A stretch of 64,000 nt of DNA. Origin: Epiperipatus broadwayi (taxonomy: Eukaryota; Onychophora; Udeonychophora; Euonychophora; Peripatidae). The position numbers and the translations under genes were made by a program. Positions within the stretch are counted from its first letter, which is position 1; each line of letters begins with the position of its first letter. The stretch is from positions 25,989,053-26,053,052 of the forward strand of contig JAQFVV010012394.1 of NCBI GenBank assembly GCA_028023455.1, written 5' to 3'. The notes under the pieces were generated by a model. That model was not told the DNA's origin and did no database searches. It was given only the letters and a program-made list of their open reading frames with translations. Shown here one piece after another: positions 1-12,200 of the stretch.

Positions 1-1039
1 GTAATAAAATTAGCCAATAAAATGACCTGTAAAAATAAATTCAAACATTTTTTTTGGAAGGAAGGGGAGGGGGCAGATCTAATTCAATTGTTATGTGGTA
101 ATAATACCAGAATATATTTATAAAAGCTTATACCTTTTAATGTACTTTTTATAATACTTTATTTACTTCCGACAGTTTGACTGATTAGCAGTCTCCTTCA
201 AATATTCTCTGAACTATTGAAAAATATTTAATCATATCTGAGGAAGGCTTCTAGGCAGTCAAAACTGCTAATAAATAAAATATTGTGGATAATGCAGTAA
301 GAGAAGTGATTTTTTTAAATATTTAATAGAAACGATGAAATAACAGTGGCAATATCTTTTAAACGTTTTGATCAGAAATACTCAATTCAATTTCTCTATT
401 TTCTTATTAGCACAAATTTCTGCAGAGCAAGTCATATTGCCATCTTGTCTCATTCAAACTTCTGAGGTTCAATCACATATAGATATACTCACTCAGTCCT
501 ATGCTATAATAAGAAAACCATCAGCCTGATCAATTTGTTACACAAAATATCTTTTAAATCTACAGAGAATATATCAATATCCCTGTCCTCTGCATAATAG
601 TTTTAACTAACAGTATATTCTCTTCTATTCCTAAAACTCAATTGTACAAAACTGTCATATAAGCATTTTTAAGGCACTTCTGTCAAAGGTTTCAGACTTT
701 TATGTTATTATTATATCATCTGCTTGCGCTTAAATAAATTAATATATAAAACTTCATTTGTTTATGTACAGTCAAACTGATTTAATTCAAGAAATTAAAC
801 ACAATCCATTTTGTTTTCACTAGCACCAAGAAATCTTTTATAGTTGATTGTAAAAAATTCAATAGCTTTTCATGTTTTCAACAATCTATTTATACAATAC
901 AACATAGCTCCACACTTTAACATAAACTCTTACTAATATCTGCTACAATAATAAATATTTTATCATTTTTTCACTTTATCAAGTTTTTTTCTTTTTTTTT
1001 TTGCTTCACATAAAATACACAGATGCTTGAATAAAAAGC
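1..1039. other. AT-rich spacer with a PLE-terminus-like inverted motif
   Basis: I see no gene here. At 177-199 and 238-285 there are two oppositely oriented related stretches. The second carries CTGAGGA, a GC-richer stretch, then AAAAC and TGCTAATAAATAAA, which looks like a degenerate hammerhead-like PLE terminus. GAAAC has become AAAAC and no GUH cleavage site is visible, so it is only a weak relic. Confidence 0.3.
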
Positions 1040-1600
1040 ACAAGAATTCAATCAACCAATCAATAGTGCTCTGACCTATGGACAAATCCAGAGGGCACTC
1101 AGCATATATTTCTCCATTCTGTTATGTTCATTATCCGGATCTTCAATTCCATATATTATTTCCTATCTCTTATATCATTTAGCGAAGTCAATCTTCTCCA
1201 TTTTTTCTCCTTGTTTCCATTCACCATCTCTTCCACAACATCCTTTATTAAATTATTCTTTCTTCTTAGTATATGATCAATCCAGTTTCTCCTTCTATCT
1301 CTAATTTCTTCAGACAATCTTTTTTTTCATTCTCTGTCCAAAAATTTTTCATCTGTCATTTTATTCTTCTCTCTAATTTCTTCAGACAACTGTTTTTTTT
1401 TTTTTTTTCATTCATTCTGTCCAAAATTTTCTCATCTATCATTTTATTCTTCTGACTAACTTTATACATTTTCCTCCATATCCACATACCAAAAGTTCCC
1501 AAATTATTCTTTGTTCTCATTGCCCAGATTTCACAACCATACAAAAATACACTCCACACAAAGTGCTTAATTAATCTTCCCCTTAATTCACTCTTAAAAT
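1040..1600 (-). pseudogene. 3' fragment of a non-LTR retrotransposon reverse transcriptase
   Basis: Read on the minus strand, the segment encodes the C-terminal thumb and tail of an endonuclease/reverse-transcriptase polyprotein. Visible landmarks in order are FVWSVFLYGCEIWAM, FGMWIWRKM, then RRRNWIDHILRRKNNLIKDV and EEMVNGNK. In this family that is the conserved tail after the catalytic RT domain (the 'LYGSETW ... WIGHILR' region). The catalytic part and the endonuclease are absent, so this is a dead-on-arrival or eroded fragment. The middle carries a tandem duplication of about 75 bp (around 1300-1440, the 'LSEEIR ... KNKM' segment occurs twice) with long A runs that break the frame, and a stop lies near the 3' end. 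It has no coding function today. The clade cannot be fixed from this tail, and it differs from the RTE-like element at 20-22.9 kb. Confidence 0.75.
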
Positions 1601-3918
1601 ATTCCTAAGATTACAGAAAATAAGAAGTATTTTTATTGGCTGTTCATCAGAATTAGGATCGGATAGAAAAATAAAATAAAACGGTACTTTTAGTATTATG
1701 GTGAATAATTTACAGTTTACACATACATATATATTGGATGGGGAAAAAAAATTATAAATGTCTTCACGTAAAAAGAAGCATTACAATGAGGAGGGGGAGG
1801 ATACATATTTTAATGTTATTACTAGTATCGAAGGTATTACATGATGTTTTCTAATTAACATTTGTATAAATGATTGTGCAATCTAATATTTAACTTTAAA
1901 AACAAATAAACTAATATTACATGTGCAGACTTAATATTTGTTATAAATAACAAAAACAACAGAACTTAAATAATTGAATAATAATAGTGATGATGATAAT
2001 GATGAAATAATTGTAGAAATTAATAAAAAATAAAATAAGATTAATAAAGAGTTTATACTTGGTGATATATAAAATAAATAACTCTTTCTGGTGAATTCAT
2101 GAAGAAGAGAAAAGATTATTTAACAAAAGAGATGAAATGTAATAACAAATCAATAAATGTACACTATTTGTTTGAAGCTTTACAATGATAGACTTTACAT
2201 GAGTATGTTGAACTATTTCCATCATATAGATGAATTATTTATTTGCACTTTCCTATCTACAGTCAACTGTTAGTAATATCATGCAGATTAGTACAAAACA
2301 CAGGATTTCAAATGGTATTCTTCTCCTCTTCAGCTGTTGCTAGCCATGCATAAGAATTGAATAAGCAATCTTTAAATTCATGCATATTAAATTTAAGGTG
2401 ATGCTTTAACCAAATATGACATTCTGTCAAAGATAAGAAATAGTAAACATTTAATATACTTATCTACAAAGATCCTCCTGATCAGTTTTATTTTCGTTTA
2501 AAGATAAGGTTATTGAATGATAATCCATAATGTTGAAAAACTACTTATTAACTTAGTCCTTGAAAGAAAAAAGTGAAGAAATCAGAACTCATAACATAAG
2601 TATATTTAAATTTCTACTGACTATTGTCTTTTGGCAGAATAGCCTAGTTTAGATGTCCACAAACTGCAGCTCGTAAGCCAAATGCGACTTTTTGATCCAA
2701 ATCTCGTGGCTCTTTTATCATGATAAACATAAACACTTTTTTTCTTCTTGTAACTTGTAAATAAATATTTTGATGACTCTAAGAGAGGATGAACATTACA
2801 ATGTTGTCTTTTGAATTCATCCTTATTATAGAATAGTAATTACTGTATGTGATGAATATTTAAATGCTGGAAATTAGTGAACAAATCAAACTGTCAAAGT
2901 AATTTTTTGTTTTTATTTATTTATTTTTTTAATATAATTTTTATTTTCATCAGGAGGACATACAGATTCTATTGTGGCGTATTACTAAAATAAATGTTCA
3001 AATATATTCACTGCCATTCAGAAATTTATATTTTTTCAACATATTTTTTTACCTCATTCTTTACAGCTTTTTAATGGGTGGAGAATATGGCTCTTCATGT
3101 TAAAAATTTACCAATTTCTGGACTAGTTGATAAGATGTCCATTTTAAGTTTAGTATTTATGTATCTAAAGGTTATAAGTTTAATCACTATGCTATTACAT
3201 CTACTTGTCAGGCCAGTAATTCGTGGAGAAGAGAGAAGAATACTATTACTTGAAATGTTCACTTGTATACTAATCCTGGAGTTATTATTAACAGTTGAGT
3301 GTATTTGAAAACAATAAATAATATTGAATTTCTTTTAAAACATCAGTTCATCTAGATGATAGAAATAGTCTTATATATTATTACAAATAATCGTATTATT
3401 AGTTGCTCAAGCATTTTATTTAATGAACTGCGTACAACAATTTTATTTAATTAATTGAAATTCTATTTTACTTAGTTGATAATTAATTCAGGTAATTTTA
3501 GCTCTACAGTCTACATTGCGCAAACCCATACAGGGCTACTGAAATGTTAATATTAATAATAAAAAGTTATAAAAAATATTAATTTAAAGTTTTCAATGTC
3601 TACTATTTCAACTACAAATTGTACGTTAAATAACTACTTTTAGTGAAATGATAAATAAATTATGCATTAAATATGCATGAATTATCTGAGTTAGAAACAA
3701 TTTAAAATATAATTAACCATAGTACGTTAGAATTAAATTTTTGAAGTTAGCATTACAAAGGCTATTTTTGAATCTACGAATTAAATAAAAAATTGATTAG
3801 TAGAAGCAAGAGGCTGACACAGGCTACAGTGCTCACGGAAAAAATACAGGCAGCAGCGAGTTGCAAAAGTGATTACGAGGCTGGAGGGAATGACAAAGGT
3901 TTAAACGAACAGGGTTAC
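1601..3918. other. AT-rich non-coding stretch
   Basis: I see nothing that supports a gene. Short open frames such as 3078-3308 have AT-driven composition and no family resemblance. A half-copy of the foldback repeat described at 15181-15670 lies at about 2201-2300, recognisable by 'ctatttccatcat' and 'caactgttagtaatatca'. Confidence 0.5.
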
Positions 3919-4002
3919 CTGCTTCTTGAAAGAAAACTCCTTAGTTTTAGACACTACAATAGGTATATCATCACTTCCGTCACTGAGATCGACAACAGCC
4001 AG
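3919..4002 (-). CDS. Candidate internal exon of an unidentified host gene
   Basis: On the minus strand a polypyrimidine tract ending in TTTTTTATAG precedes an 84-bp open segment, which is followed directly by a donor (AAGCAG then GTAACC). The segment is 28 whole codons, so it is symmetrical in phase 0. It translates to an acidic-then-basic peptide beginning LAVVDLSDGSDDIPIVV and ending KEFSFKKQ. Its base composition is clearly less AT-rich than the surroundings, as expected of a coding exon. I do not recognise the protein and no neighbouring exon can be linked to it within the window. The plus-strand open frame over the same place looks like a shadow. Another acceptor-like tract lies just downstream on the minus strand (CATTCCCTCCAG), so the local exon structure could be larger. 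Confidence 0.45.
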
Positions 4003-5094
4003 CTATAAAAAATAAGCGTAGTGAGACAGCACACGCACAAATCAAAAAGGGATTTAATGAATTAAGCATTGTATAACTTAATTACGGTTTGCTACTCTAC
4101 GATTTGGTCTGTTACAATCATGTTCATTTAATATTAATTTTTGAAAGACTATAAAATATTTCACATAAAAATTAAAACTATTTGTTATAAAAGTATATTA
4201 TATACGTAAATAAAAATATATAAAATATAAAATTAAAAATGGAATCTAAAAGATAAATTAATAAAAAGACTCTCCCTAACAATTTTAATGATTTATTATT
4301 ATACTTGCTGAAATATTACTAAATATAATAGTTAAATAATAATTTTGATAATCATCTCCTTCCATAACAATAGCACATGATGTCCAATGATTATTCAAAC
4401 TTGTAAAATAAAATATACTCTTGAAAGCATATCAGCAATCATGTGACATTACTATTGGTCATAACTTTTTTAGCTGAAATATTAAAGAGATTTACAGTTA
4501 ACATAAAAATGAAGTCTCTAAAACAGATAGATAGTGAACTGGTGTTACATCTCTGTAATCATACAAGCAAGTTAGCTTAGGTTCAAAACTTTACAGTTTT
4601 AAATTTCAGACTATAAGCTTGAATAGTATAAAAGAATAAAAAATAGCTGCTAAATTCAAAGTGCACTTATTCCAGCTCTGAGTGCTACTTCTTATTGTTG
4701 GAAGTAAAAAACAGACTAACAACTATGATGTGCAATGATTATTCAAGAATGGCAATACCTAGAATAAGATAAAAGAATCTCCATATATATAAATTCCATG
4801 TTTTGATGGACATGTTGATATATAAATAACTTGTCAAAAGGTATCATTTATGCAAGACAATGATAAAGGGTTGCTCCTCTTCTATAATATATCCAAGTTT
4901 TAAATTTAAGTTACATAGAGACAGTTTAGTTATTCGCCATACACATTTTAAAATGTTAGTGTGCCTAAATCAGGAGTTTTGATAAGAAATGTGATAATGT
5001 GTTTCCTAACATCATAGATCATCTTCAATGTTTTCCCTGCCATCACAAAATCTTACAAACCATTTAAAATATTCTTGCAATGCATGGCTGGAGT
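4003..5094. other. AT-rich non-coding stretch
   Basis: I see nothing with a recognisable motif or a persuasive open frame. Confidence 0.5.
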
Positions 5095-5350
5095 TATCTC
5101 AGACATGAATTTGCCATACTGTCACATTTTGTGTTGTAATTTATGATTCAGACATAAATGGTACTCAAAATTTTTTTATGGGGAATGGCTAAACTATGTT
5201 GCTATGTAACACATGCATTAATTCAAAGATGGCACAAGCAGCTTGGAGAAAAACCCTGTTACCCTTTCACTGGTACACATGGTGTAAGCAACTTAATGAC
5301 TCAAGCTCAGTATAATATGGTGACTGCTAAAACAAATTCTCTGAAAACTC
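5095..5350. repeat. Dispersed repeat, copy 1 (partner at 57275-57530)
   Basis: Shares an ordered series of blocks with 57275-57530: 'gtaattyatgattcagaca', 'atggctaaactatgttgcta', 'aacacatg..attcaaa' and 'cttggagaaa'. The 57-kb copy contains two successive versions of the inner block. The nature of the element is unknown. The open frame 5158-5358 lies inside this repeat and is unlikely to be a gene. Confidence 0.5.
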
Positions 5351-7460
5351 ACATATAGAAAGTCGTCAATCCTTCTCGACATTATTTTATAATAGACAAC
5401 ATGAAATAAAATGTAAAATAATTGTAAACAAAATTACACTATAATAATGATAAAAAGAAAAGCTTTATAGATTCTTATGCTTGAAATATAAAAAGGACTG
5501 GATTTTTAAAAAAAATAATAATAATGTAATAAAAATAATCAAATAATTTATTGTTTAGGAGCTCACATTAAGAATCACATAAAGTTTGAGCAGTGGATGT
5601 AATGGAATTGAGTTGTGATCCACAAGTATTGAACTTTAGAATCCATTATTTTGCCATTGCTTTAAATGGCACTGGGCACAAAAATGTAACTTTCTTTTTT
5701 AAAAACCTCAATGTCTTATATGTACTAATATTTTTAAAAATGTTCAAATATAGTGATCCCCTCATATCAGCTGCCATTTAGTTCCAAATTTTCCCATGAA
5801 AACAGATAATAGCAAACCCTATACATTTGTTTAAATTAAATAGAAGTATACTACGCTTCCATATACTATAAATAAACAACACTCTATGTCAATAAATAAT
5901 GATACAAAATTAGCAAACCACCTAGCCTAAGCTACATTTAAAATGTGACTAATACATAAATATAATACTCAATTTCTAGCAATATTAATAAAAATTAGCT
6001 TAAATATGATCTAAGCATAAAGGATAGATCATCTGACTATTCTTTATCAACGTTTATTAATGTAGAGTGTTGTTTATTCATAGCATATAAAATGATAGTT
6101 TACTTCTGTTTCAATTACATATATCAATTAAGCTATGCATATTTAGTACACTCCATCATAAATTAAACTGGAAATAAGTTAGGGTGTATAATTCTAAATT
6201 TTATAAAGCAAATATATATATTTATTAAAACTAAGAAAAATAAAAGTCATTTTAGTTGTCTTAGGGCTTGAACCTGAGATTAGTTAATTTAAAGTAGTCT
6301 AAATCCTATAAATCCTGGATAAAGTATTTATTTTCAAAGGTATATAAGAGATAAAATAATAAACTATAAATTAATTAATTGCTTATAATATTGAAAATTA
6401 TAGGAAAGTTCAAATCTAATCTTATAAATAAAAATAAGTGTTATATAGATAGATAATCATGTCTGTGCGCATCTAATATTATAAAGTAATGGCTATTTCC
6501 TGAGAAATCTTAATTTATTTTCCAAAATAAATAATATTTATGTTATGAATTTTTTGATTAAAAGTTTATAAAATTAATCTCAGATCTAGTCTATATATAA
6601 ATAAAATTAAAATGATATAAATTGATTTAAAGTTAATTGTATTTTTATTCAGTCCATGAAAATAATTGCTTTTTCATTATTAGTAGTAAATCTTGTAGAC
6701 AGATAACTGTTTTACAAATGGTTAAGCTACAAGCAACTAATTAAATATTCAAAACCAGAGAAGTACAAGCAGACGATATTTAAAAAAAAAAAAAAAATCG
6801 AGGGAAAAATGAAAAAAAGATTACAGATTGAAAAAAAAAAAAAATTTCGTTCTTCTCTAAAAGTTTATTTAAATTCTTTTAAATCTTATTATGATTTTAA
6901 AAAAGTAATTTATGATCTACTTGAGAATTTAAAAGTATATATTATAAAGTTTTGTTAAAATGAAGTGAAAAAAGTTAAATCTTTATTGGTGAAGTCAACA
7001 ATTTAACAATTTCGGGAGATATCTTGGAGTCATTATATTGAAAAAAATAGAAGAATGAAAGGAAACAGTTGTAAATTTATGCCAAAGTGTCATAAAGTAA
7101 TACATAAACTCAAGGAAACAACAGTGAATATTATGTTAATACATGATTTAGTTCTTATGTGACTATCATAAGATTTGTAAAAGATTAAGTTGGAGTTGGT
7201 GGATGAATAAACCAAAATTATTCCCGACAGAGTTAAGCATACATTTTTAAATATAGTTAAAACTAAATCAGTAAAGAATGATAGTGGAAATATTTTCCCA
7301 TGGAAAAATGGTCTTAATATTAGAAGAGAACATATAAAAATGTATCTGAATGATAATTTCAATGGTATAAAATATCTGAACAGATAATTATTATTATTAA
7401 TACCACTATCATGAATAATGAACTTTAAGGGTAAATTATATGTACTAGATGAATGATAAA
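5351..7460. other. AT-rich non-coding stretch with A tracts
   Basis: No gene signal is seen. Long A runs at about 6781-6797 and 6831-6844 may be old retroposon tails, but nothing attached to them is identifiable. Confidence 0.5.
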
Positions 7461-7740
7461 AGTTAAAAGAATGTATGGATATAGTACAAAGCAAAATGTG
7501 AAATGAAAAATTAAAATGAAGATTATATTTACACTTGTAATAAGATCACATCGGTCTACTCGGAAAATGAAAGAATTTTTATCAAAATTGTAAGATGGAA
7601 AGTTAAAAGAATGTATGGATATAGTACAAAGCAAAATGTGAAATGAAAAATTAAAATGAAGATTATATTTACACTTGTAATAAGATCACATCGGTCTACT
7701 CGGAAAATGAAAGAATTTTTATCAAAATTGTAAGATGGAA
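7461..7740. repeat. Perfect 140-bp tandem duplication
   Basis: Bases 7461-7600 and 7601-7740 are the same 140 bases placed head to tail, and I find no difference between them by eye. The duplicated unit is AT-rich and has no coding look. Perfect identity implies either a very recent duplication or an assembly artefact. The minus-strand open frames crossing here simply read the duplicated block twice. Confidence 0.9.
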
Positions 7741-9513
7741 AAATAAGATAAGTGTAAAAAATTAAATAATTACTGAAGACAATTAATAAAGAATAAATAT
7801 GTATTGAAGGAGAAAGATTTGAATAAATTAATGGGATAAACATTAGCTTATTTGAAAATGTAAAATGTATGCTGAAGATAAGGTCAATCTACATTTAAAG
7901 AGAGGATGTAAAACGCTATAGTCTAAAGGATAACATTGACTAAGAGTACGTAAGGAATAATGTGAATTCTGAAATACAGTGATAGACCAGTAAAATGTTG
8001 ATATTATAATAAATTCTAGAAGTATCTAAATAAAATAATAAGATGCAAGTTGAAAATAATCTTTGATTGTTAAGAAGAAAAAAAACCCAGAAAGTGTAAA
8101 TAATCTGTTTGCATTGGAATTTCATAGTTTTGTGATATTATTATGAGAACCAGAGAAATAGAAGGGGGGAGGGGTGCTGATGCTTAACTAGTCTGAAGCT
8201 TCGGAACGATTGGAGGACCAAAAAAAAAAAAAAATTAAAACTTTTTAAAGATAAACTTATGTTTAAAAAAAAAAAAAAAAAAATTGTAAAACAATATTTG
8301 TATATTATTTAATTTTATACTTTAAAATAATCGTTATAAATAGAGGGGGAGAAGTAAATAGATAAAGAAATTAATAATTTGATTTATTTATCTATGTAAT
8401 TAACTGTTTAACGTTTTTATTTTAGTAAATATTGTTAAATAATTATAATAAATGAAGATAAACCATAAGCTAGGAAAATTTACATCTAAAAGTAATTATA
8501 TATATATTATAAGAAGATAGAAGAGGTTTGGGTTTGAATATAATATTGAAATGATAAATTGTCATATTTAAATTTTGATTTTTGCATTAATTAATCTGAA
8601 TCTTCAATAATTGGCTTTGAAAATATTTGCAACAGTCAACTCAAACATATTGCTATACTCAGGCATAAATATTTTTGACAAAACTTCAAAAATATTTTGA
8701 TAAGCAACTCATTTTGAATATAGAGCAACACCACATATCCTTACAGAACATAGATTAAATGTTATAATGTAATATTAGTTGTATACACATGTGCAGCTAA
8801 ACATAACTTTGAACCTATACAAACGGTATACTTAACAATATTTTAAAGGAAGTGTTTGTTTGTATCTCTCAAATCAGTTGTGACCTCTGCAGAGTTAAAA
8901 GAAGAACTTTCATGGATGAAAGGAGTGTTTATAATTCGTAGTAGGTTCTACAAACAATCATGTGGACCATTAGGTTTTGGAAAAATAACATTTGCCTTCA
9001 ACTGGAAAAGGTGTAATATGTGATAGTTACAAAGCCATATAAAGTTATAAAAAAATTAATCAAAATCTTCAAAAAGAGTCAAAATATTACAGATTAAAAA
9101 CTAGAACCAATGAAAGATTATACTAATTTTATCTGACCAAAACAAAAGAAAATAAAAATGGCAATCATAAATGTAAAAAAGGAAGACTAAACTTAAAGTG
9201 GTAAATAGGATTTTAACATATGTTTAAGATAAGTTGCTCACATTTAGACAGCCAAAAACATTTTCAATAAAAAAATAAAATCCAGCTATAAAAAAGATAG
9301 TACAGTCACGAATATAAGAGAAAAAAGGAATCACATGACTGAATACATAAGAAGACTAAAAACAGTTCTCCTTATCCTACCCAAGACATGTGACATTGGT
9401 ATATAAGATGAAGATATGATGCAATTGAGAGATGATTCAAGACAATGCTCAAACAGATGGGTGCACATGTGAAATTTATGAATTAAATTTATGACAAGTG
9501 TGATATATATATA
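7741..9513. other. AT-rich non-coding stretch with homopolymer runs
   Basis: No gene was recognised. A runs occur at 8220-8234 and 8266-8283. Confidence 0.5.
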
Positions 9514-9775
9514 TCTGAAGGTTTCTGATGATGGTATTTTAGATATGTTAAAACATTGGATTATTTCCATTATCAATCATCATTAAATGTTGAATGTCTA
9601 GACAATTTTAAACTTTGTAAATATAAACAACTGTTAGTAATAGCATGCAAATAGACAACACCACTAACTTGTGTTGTATATTTGTGTGTTATTACTAACA
9701 AGTTGTTTGTATTTGAAAAGTTTAAATAAAGTTTAAAATTTTTATATACTTTCAACATTTAATGACAAATAATGG
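9514..9775. repeat. Foldback (inverted) repeat, copy 2
   Basis: A short palindromic element. The left end has 'gaaggtttctgatgatgg' followed by 'ggattatttccat', and the right end carries the reverse complement ('atggaaatagtccaa'). The centre reads 'caactgttagtaata' on one side and its inverse 'attactaacaagttg' on the other. The same family occurs at 15181-15670, 30691-30855 and 32973-33222. Confidence 0.65.
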
Positions 9776-9970
9776 AAATAGTCCAACATATTATCACACA
9801 CACACATATATATATAATTGTACTTGCTATTAAAATAGTTTCTATAATAGGTAGAAATATATTTCATAAAATAGTTCAATAGTCCATCTGGTAATATGTA
9901 TGTATAATTACTATTTCAGATGTTTAAATGCAATAAAAAATTGAATAATTTATTTGGAAATTTATAAGAA

Positions 9971-10505
9971 GTTCGACCATCATGACAAATCTGGGTCTGC
10001 TATCCATGGACATTGAGTTTTCTGCCAATCTATTACTGCAGCAAAGCATGTTGGAAACAGAAGGAATATAGTAATCGGATGGTTTATTATTTAGGAATTC
10101 AGAAAAAGTTCAAACATCAGAAGAGAGCTGGGATGTCATCCATAGACCTTGAGCTCCAGAGTCTGCCACTGAACCACTGCAGCAAAGCATGCTGGGAACT
10201 CAAAGATTATAGTAATTGAATGGTTTATTATACAGGAGTTCATAAAAAGTTCAGGCATCAGAAGTAAGAAATGGGCTGTGATCCATGGATTTTTATCTTC
10301 AGAAATGTGCCAATCTCCGACTGCACCAAAGTATGCTGGAATTCAGAGTATAGTAATTGAATGGCTTATTATTCAGGAGTTCGTAAGAAGTTCAAGCATC
10401 ACAAGTGACAGAGCTGGGCTGTGGTCCATGGACCTTGAACTCCAGAGTCTACCATTCTCCCACTGCACCAAAGCATGCAAGGATATAAATGCAATATTTA
10501 ATCTC
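9971..10505 (-). repeat. Tandem array of a tRNA-derived SINE, about 141-bp unit, four units
   Basis: Units start at about 9971, 10108, 10249 and 10390, each with 'gttcaagcatcagaag' followed by 'tccatgga..ttgagctccag' and 'ccactgcaccaaagcatgc'. Read on the minus strand each unit has a tRNA-like head ('ggtgcagtggtagaatgg...ctctggagctcaaggtcc') and a tail ending near 'aactcctgaataataaacc'. It is the same family as the single copy at 56153-56285, which has better A and B boxes. The open frames at 10013-10219 and 10278-10511 run through these units and are not genes. Confidence 0.7.
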
Positions 10506-10897
10506 AATTGAAAAAATGAAAGTCATATTAGATGCAATGAGCACATCAAATCACAGATCACCTTAACAGGAAATGTTTTTTTCTAAAAATAGGTAATTTA
10601 TAATCCCCATTATATAGAATAGTTAAAAAATTATTTCAAACTCTAATTCTTTTTATTACAACTGCATAAATATCCATTTTTCAACACCTTAATATTTAAT
10701 TGAAACATTGACATACATTGAATATCTAAAGCTATAGAAAAATTGACTTTAATATTCTATATTTCCACTTAGAGATGCCAAAAAAAGTTGCTAGTATGTC
10801 CAATGTCTTATCTGTTTAAAATACTATGAATATCGTTTGAATAATGGTTATTTAATATTTTCAAAACTAGCTAATTATGCAGTTTAATACCCTTTAA

Positions 10898-11125
10898 CTA
10901 AAGATATAAACTTTCCATTTTTTTCGGTTTTTGTTTATCTGACCTTCTCATCTCAACCGCACAATGTTGCAACATCCAGCAGCACAGAAAATCAGACCAC
11001 TCCCTATCACTATGCATGCATTTTCCGAAAAACCTCTCCCCTTCAGGTGAGTCAAAAGTATCAAACACCTGAACCAATTCCTCTTCTTCCACAGCCATTT
11101 GCCTTTCTCCAATTAAAGAAAACAA
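10898..11125 (-). CDS. Hypothetical open frame, possible exon or retro-fragment
   Basis: A 75-codon minus-strand frame whose composition is richer in G+C than its surroundings. The part from the internal MAVEEEELVQVFDTFD onward looks protein-like, with an acidic start, then FFGKCMHSDREWSDF, a cysteine pair in LCCWM, and a basic end (MRRSDKQKPKKM). I do not recognise a family. No convincing polypyrimidine tract stands just upstream, and the frame ends at a normal stop. It sits in the roughly 1-kb segment between two oppositely oriented SINE arrays (9971-10505 minus, 11490-12200 plus), so it could be part of a composite repeat. It could equally be an isolated host exon, an exapted fragment or chance. 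Confidence 0.25.
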   Translation of the reverse strand: MFSLIGERQMAVEEEELVQVFDTFDSPEGERFFGKCMHSDREWSDFLCCWMLQHCAVEMRRSDKQKPKKMESLYL

Positions 11126-11489
11126 AAATGATTTTGAATTCAGATGTTTCCGATTTTTAATTTTGGAAGAATATACTGAAACAACCTACGTATTATTAAA
11201 TCTTTTTAAAAAATGGGCGTGAAGGTGGTGATGGGGGATAAAGATTATCTTTAAGTTAGAAACAGCACATTACCTTTTACAAGAAAAGTAGCTTGAATAA
11301 CTACAGCTATTTCATTCTTACAATCTTCATATTTCTCAATTCAGTTTCATTCTAAAAATAATGCTTCATAGTTCTAAGATAAACGTTTTTAATCACCAGA
11401 TTTGATCTCTTTCTTTGTCGTCCTATTCTTTCAATTTTATGTTCTAGTTTCTTCATTCAATTTACTTCTATAAAATATATGGTTTTGTA

Positions 11490-12200
11490 CAGTAGTAGAA
11501 TGACAGTCTTTGGAGTATGAAATCCACAAATTATGACCCAGTTCAGTCACTTCTGAAGCTTGAATTTCTTATGAAGTCATGAATAATACATTGTTCAATT
11601 ACTGTATTCTTTCTGAATTACCATAATGCTTTGCTGTAGTGGTAGGCTGGCAGTCTCTGGAGTTCAAGGTCCATACTTGGCAGTCCAGCTTGATGATTGC
11701 ACTTCTTATGATCTCCTGAATAATAAATTATATCCTTTCTTGAGTTCCCAGCATGCTTTTCTGAAGTGACAGATTCTGAACCTCAAAATACATGAACAAC
11801 AATCCAGCCACGCCTTTTCTGATGCTTGAACTTCTTATGAACTCCTGAATAATAAGCCGCTTAATTACTATATTCTTTCTGAGTTCCCAGCATACTTTGG
11901 TGCAATGGTAGAGTGACAGACTCTAAAGCTCAAAGTCCATATATAGCAGCCCATATTTATCACTTCTGATGTTTGAACTTTTTTTTTCATATGTCAAATG
12001 CATTGACTGGGAAGTGAACACAGGGTCAGCTGCTTGGAAGGCAGCTATGCTAAATGCTAGGTGACCAATACTTGACTGCTTGAACTTTACCATTTAATTA
12101 TTATATTCTTTAATGAGCTCTCAGCATGCTTTGATATAGTGGTAGAATCATAGACTCTGGAGCTCAAAGTCCATGTATAGCAGCCCATGAACTTCTTAAA
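11490..12200 (+). repeat. Second tandem array of the same SINE, plus orientation
   Basis: Successive units of about 140 bp carry 'agcatgctttggtgcagtgg', then 'agactctggagctcaaagtc', then 'cttgaacttcttatgaactc' and 'tgaataata'. Unit starts can be followed near 11500, 11630, 11745, 11890 and 12120. The fourth interval is longer because a tRNA-Gly-like block (11999-12071) is inserted. The orientation is opposite to the array at 9971-10505. Confidence 0.7.
11999..12071 (-). pseudogene. tRNA-Gly(UCC)-like pseudogene
   Basis: On the minus strand 73 bases fold like a tRNA. The 7-bp acceptor stem pairs throughout (with G-U pairs), the anticodon arm GCTGCCTTCCAAGCAG has the 7-base loop CTTCCAA with anticodon TCC, and the T loop is TTCACTT instead of TTCGATT, with one mismatch in the T stem. 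The discriminator base is A. The D arm is degenerate. The anticodon arm is that of eukaryotic tRNA-Gly(UCC). The altered T loop and D arm would spoil the box B and box A promoters, so I call it a pseudogene or the head of a SINE. It interrupts the SINE array at 11490-12200. Confidence 0.7.

Noticed and set aside
238-285. Hammerhead-like CTGAGGA ... AAAAC relic
   Set aside because: Not promoted to a ribozyme call because GAAAC is altered and no GUH cleavage triplet is at the right place.
7090-7843. Overlapping minus-strand frames with repeated hydrophobic segments
   Set aside because: They arise from reading the 140-bp tandem duplication and AT-rich DNA; no family resemblance.
10013-10511. 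Two plus-strand frames with a repeated protein motif
   Set aside because: The protein repeats simply mirror the tandem SINE units.
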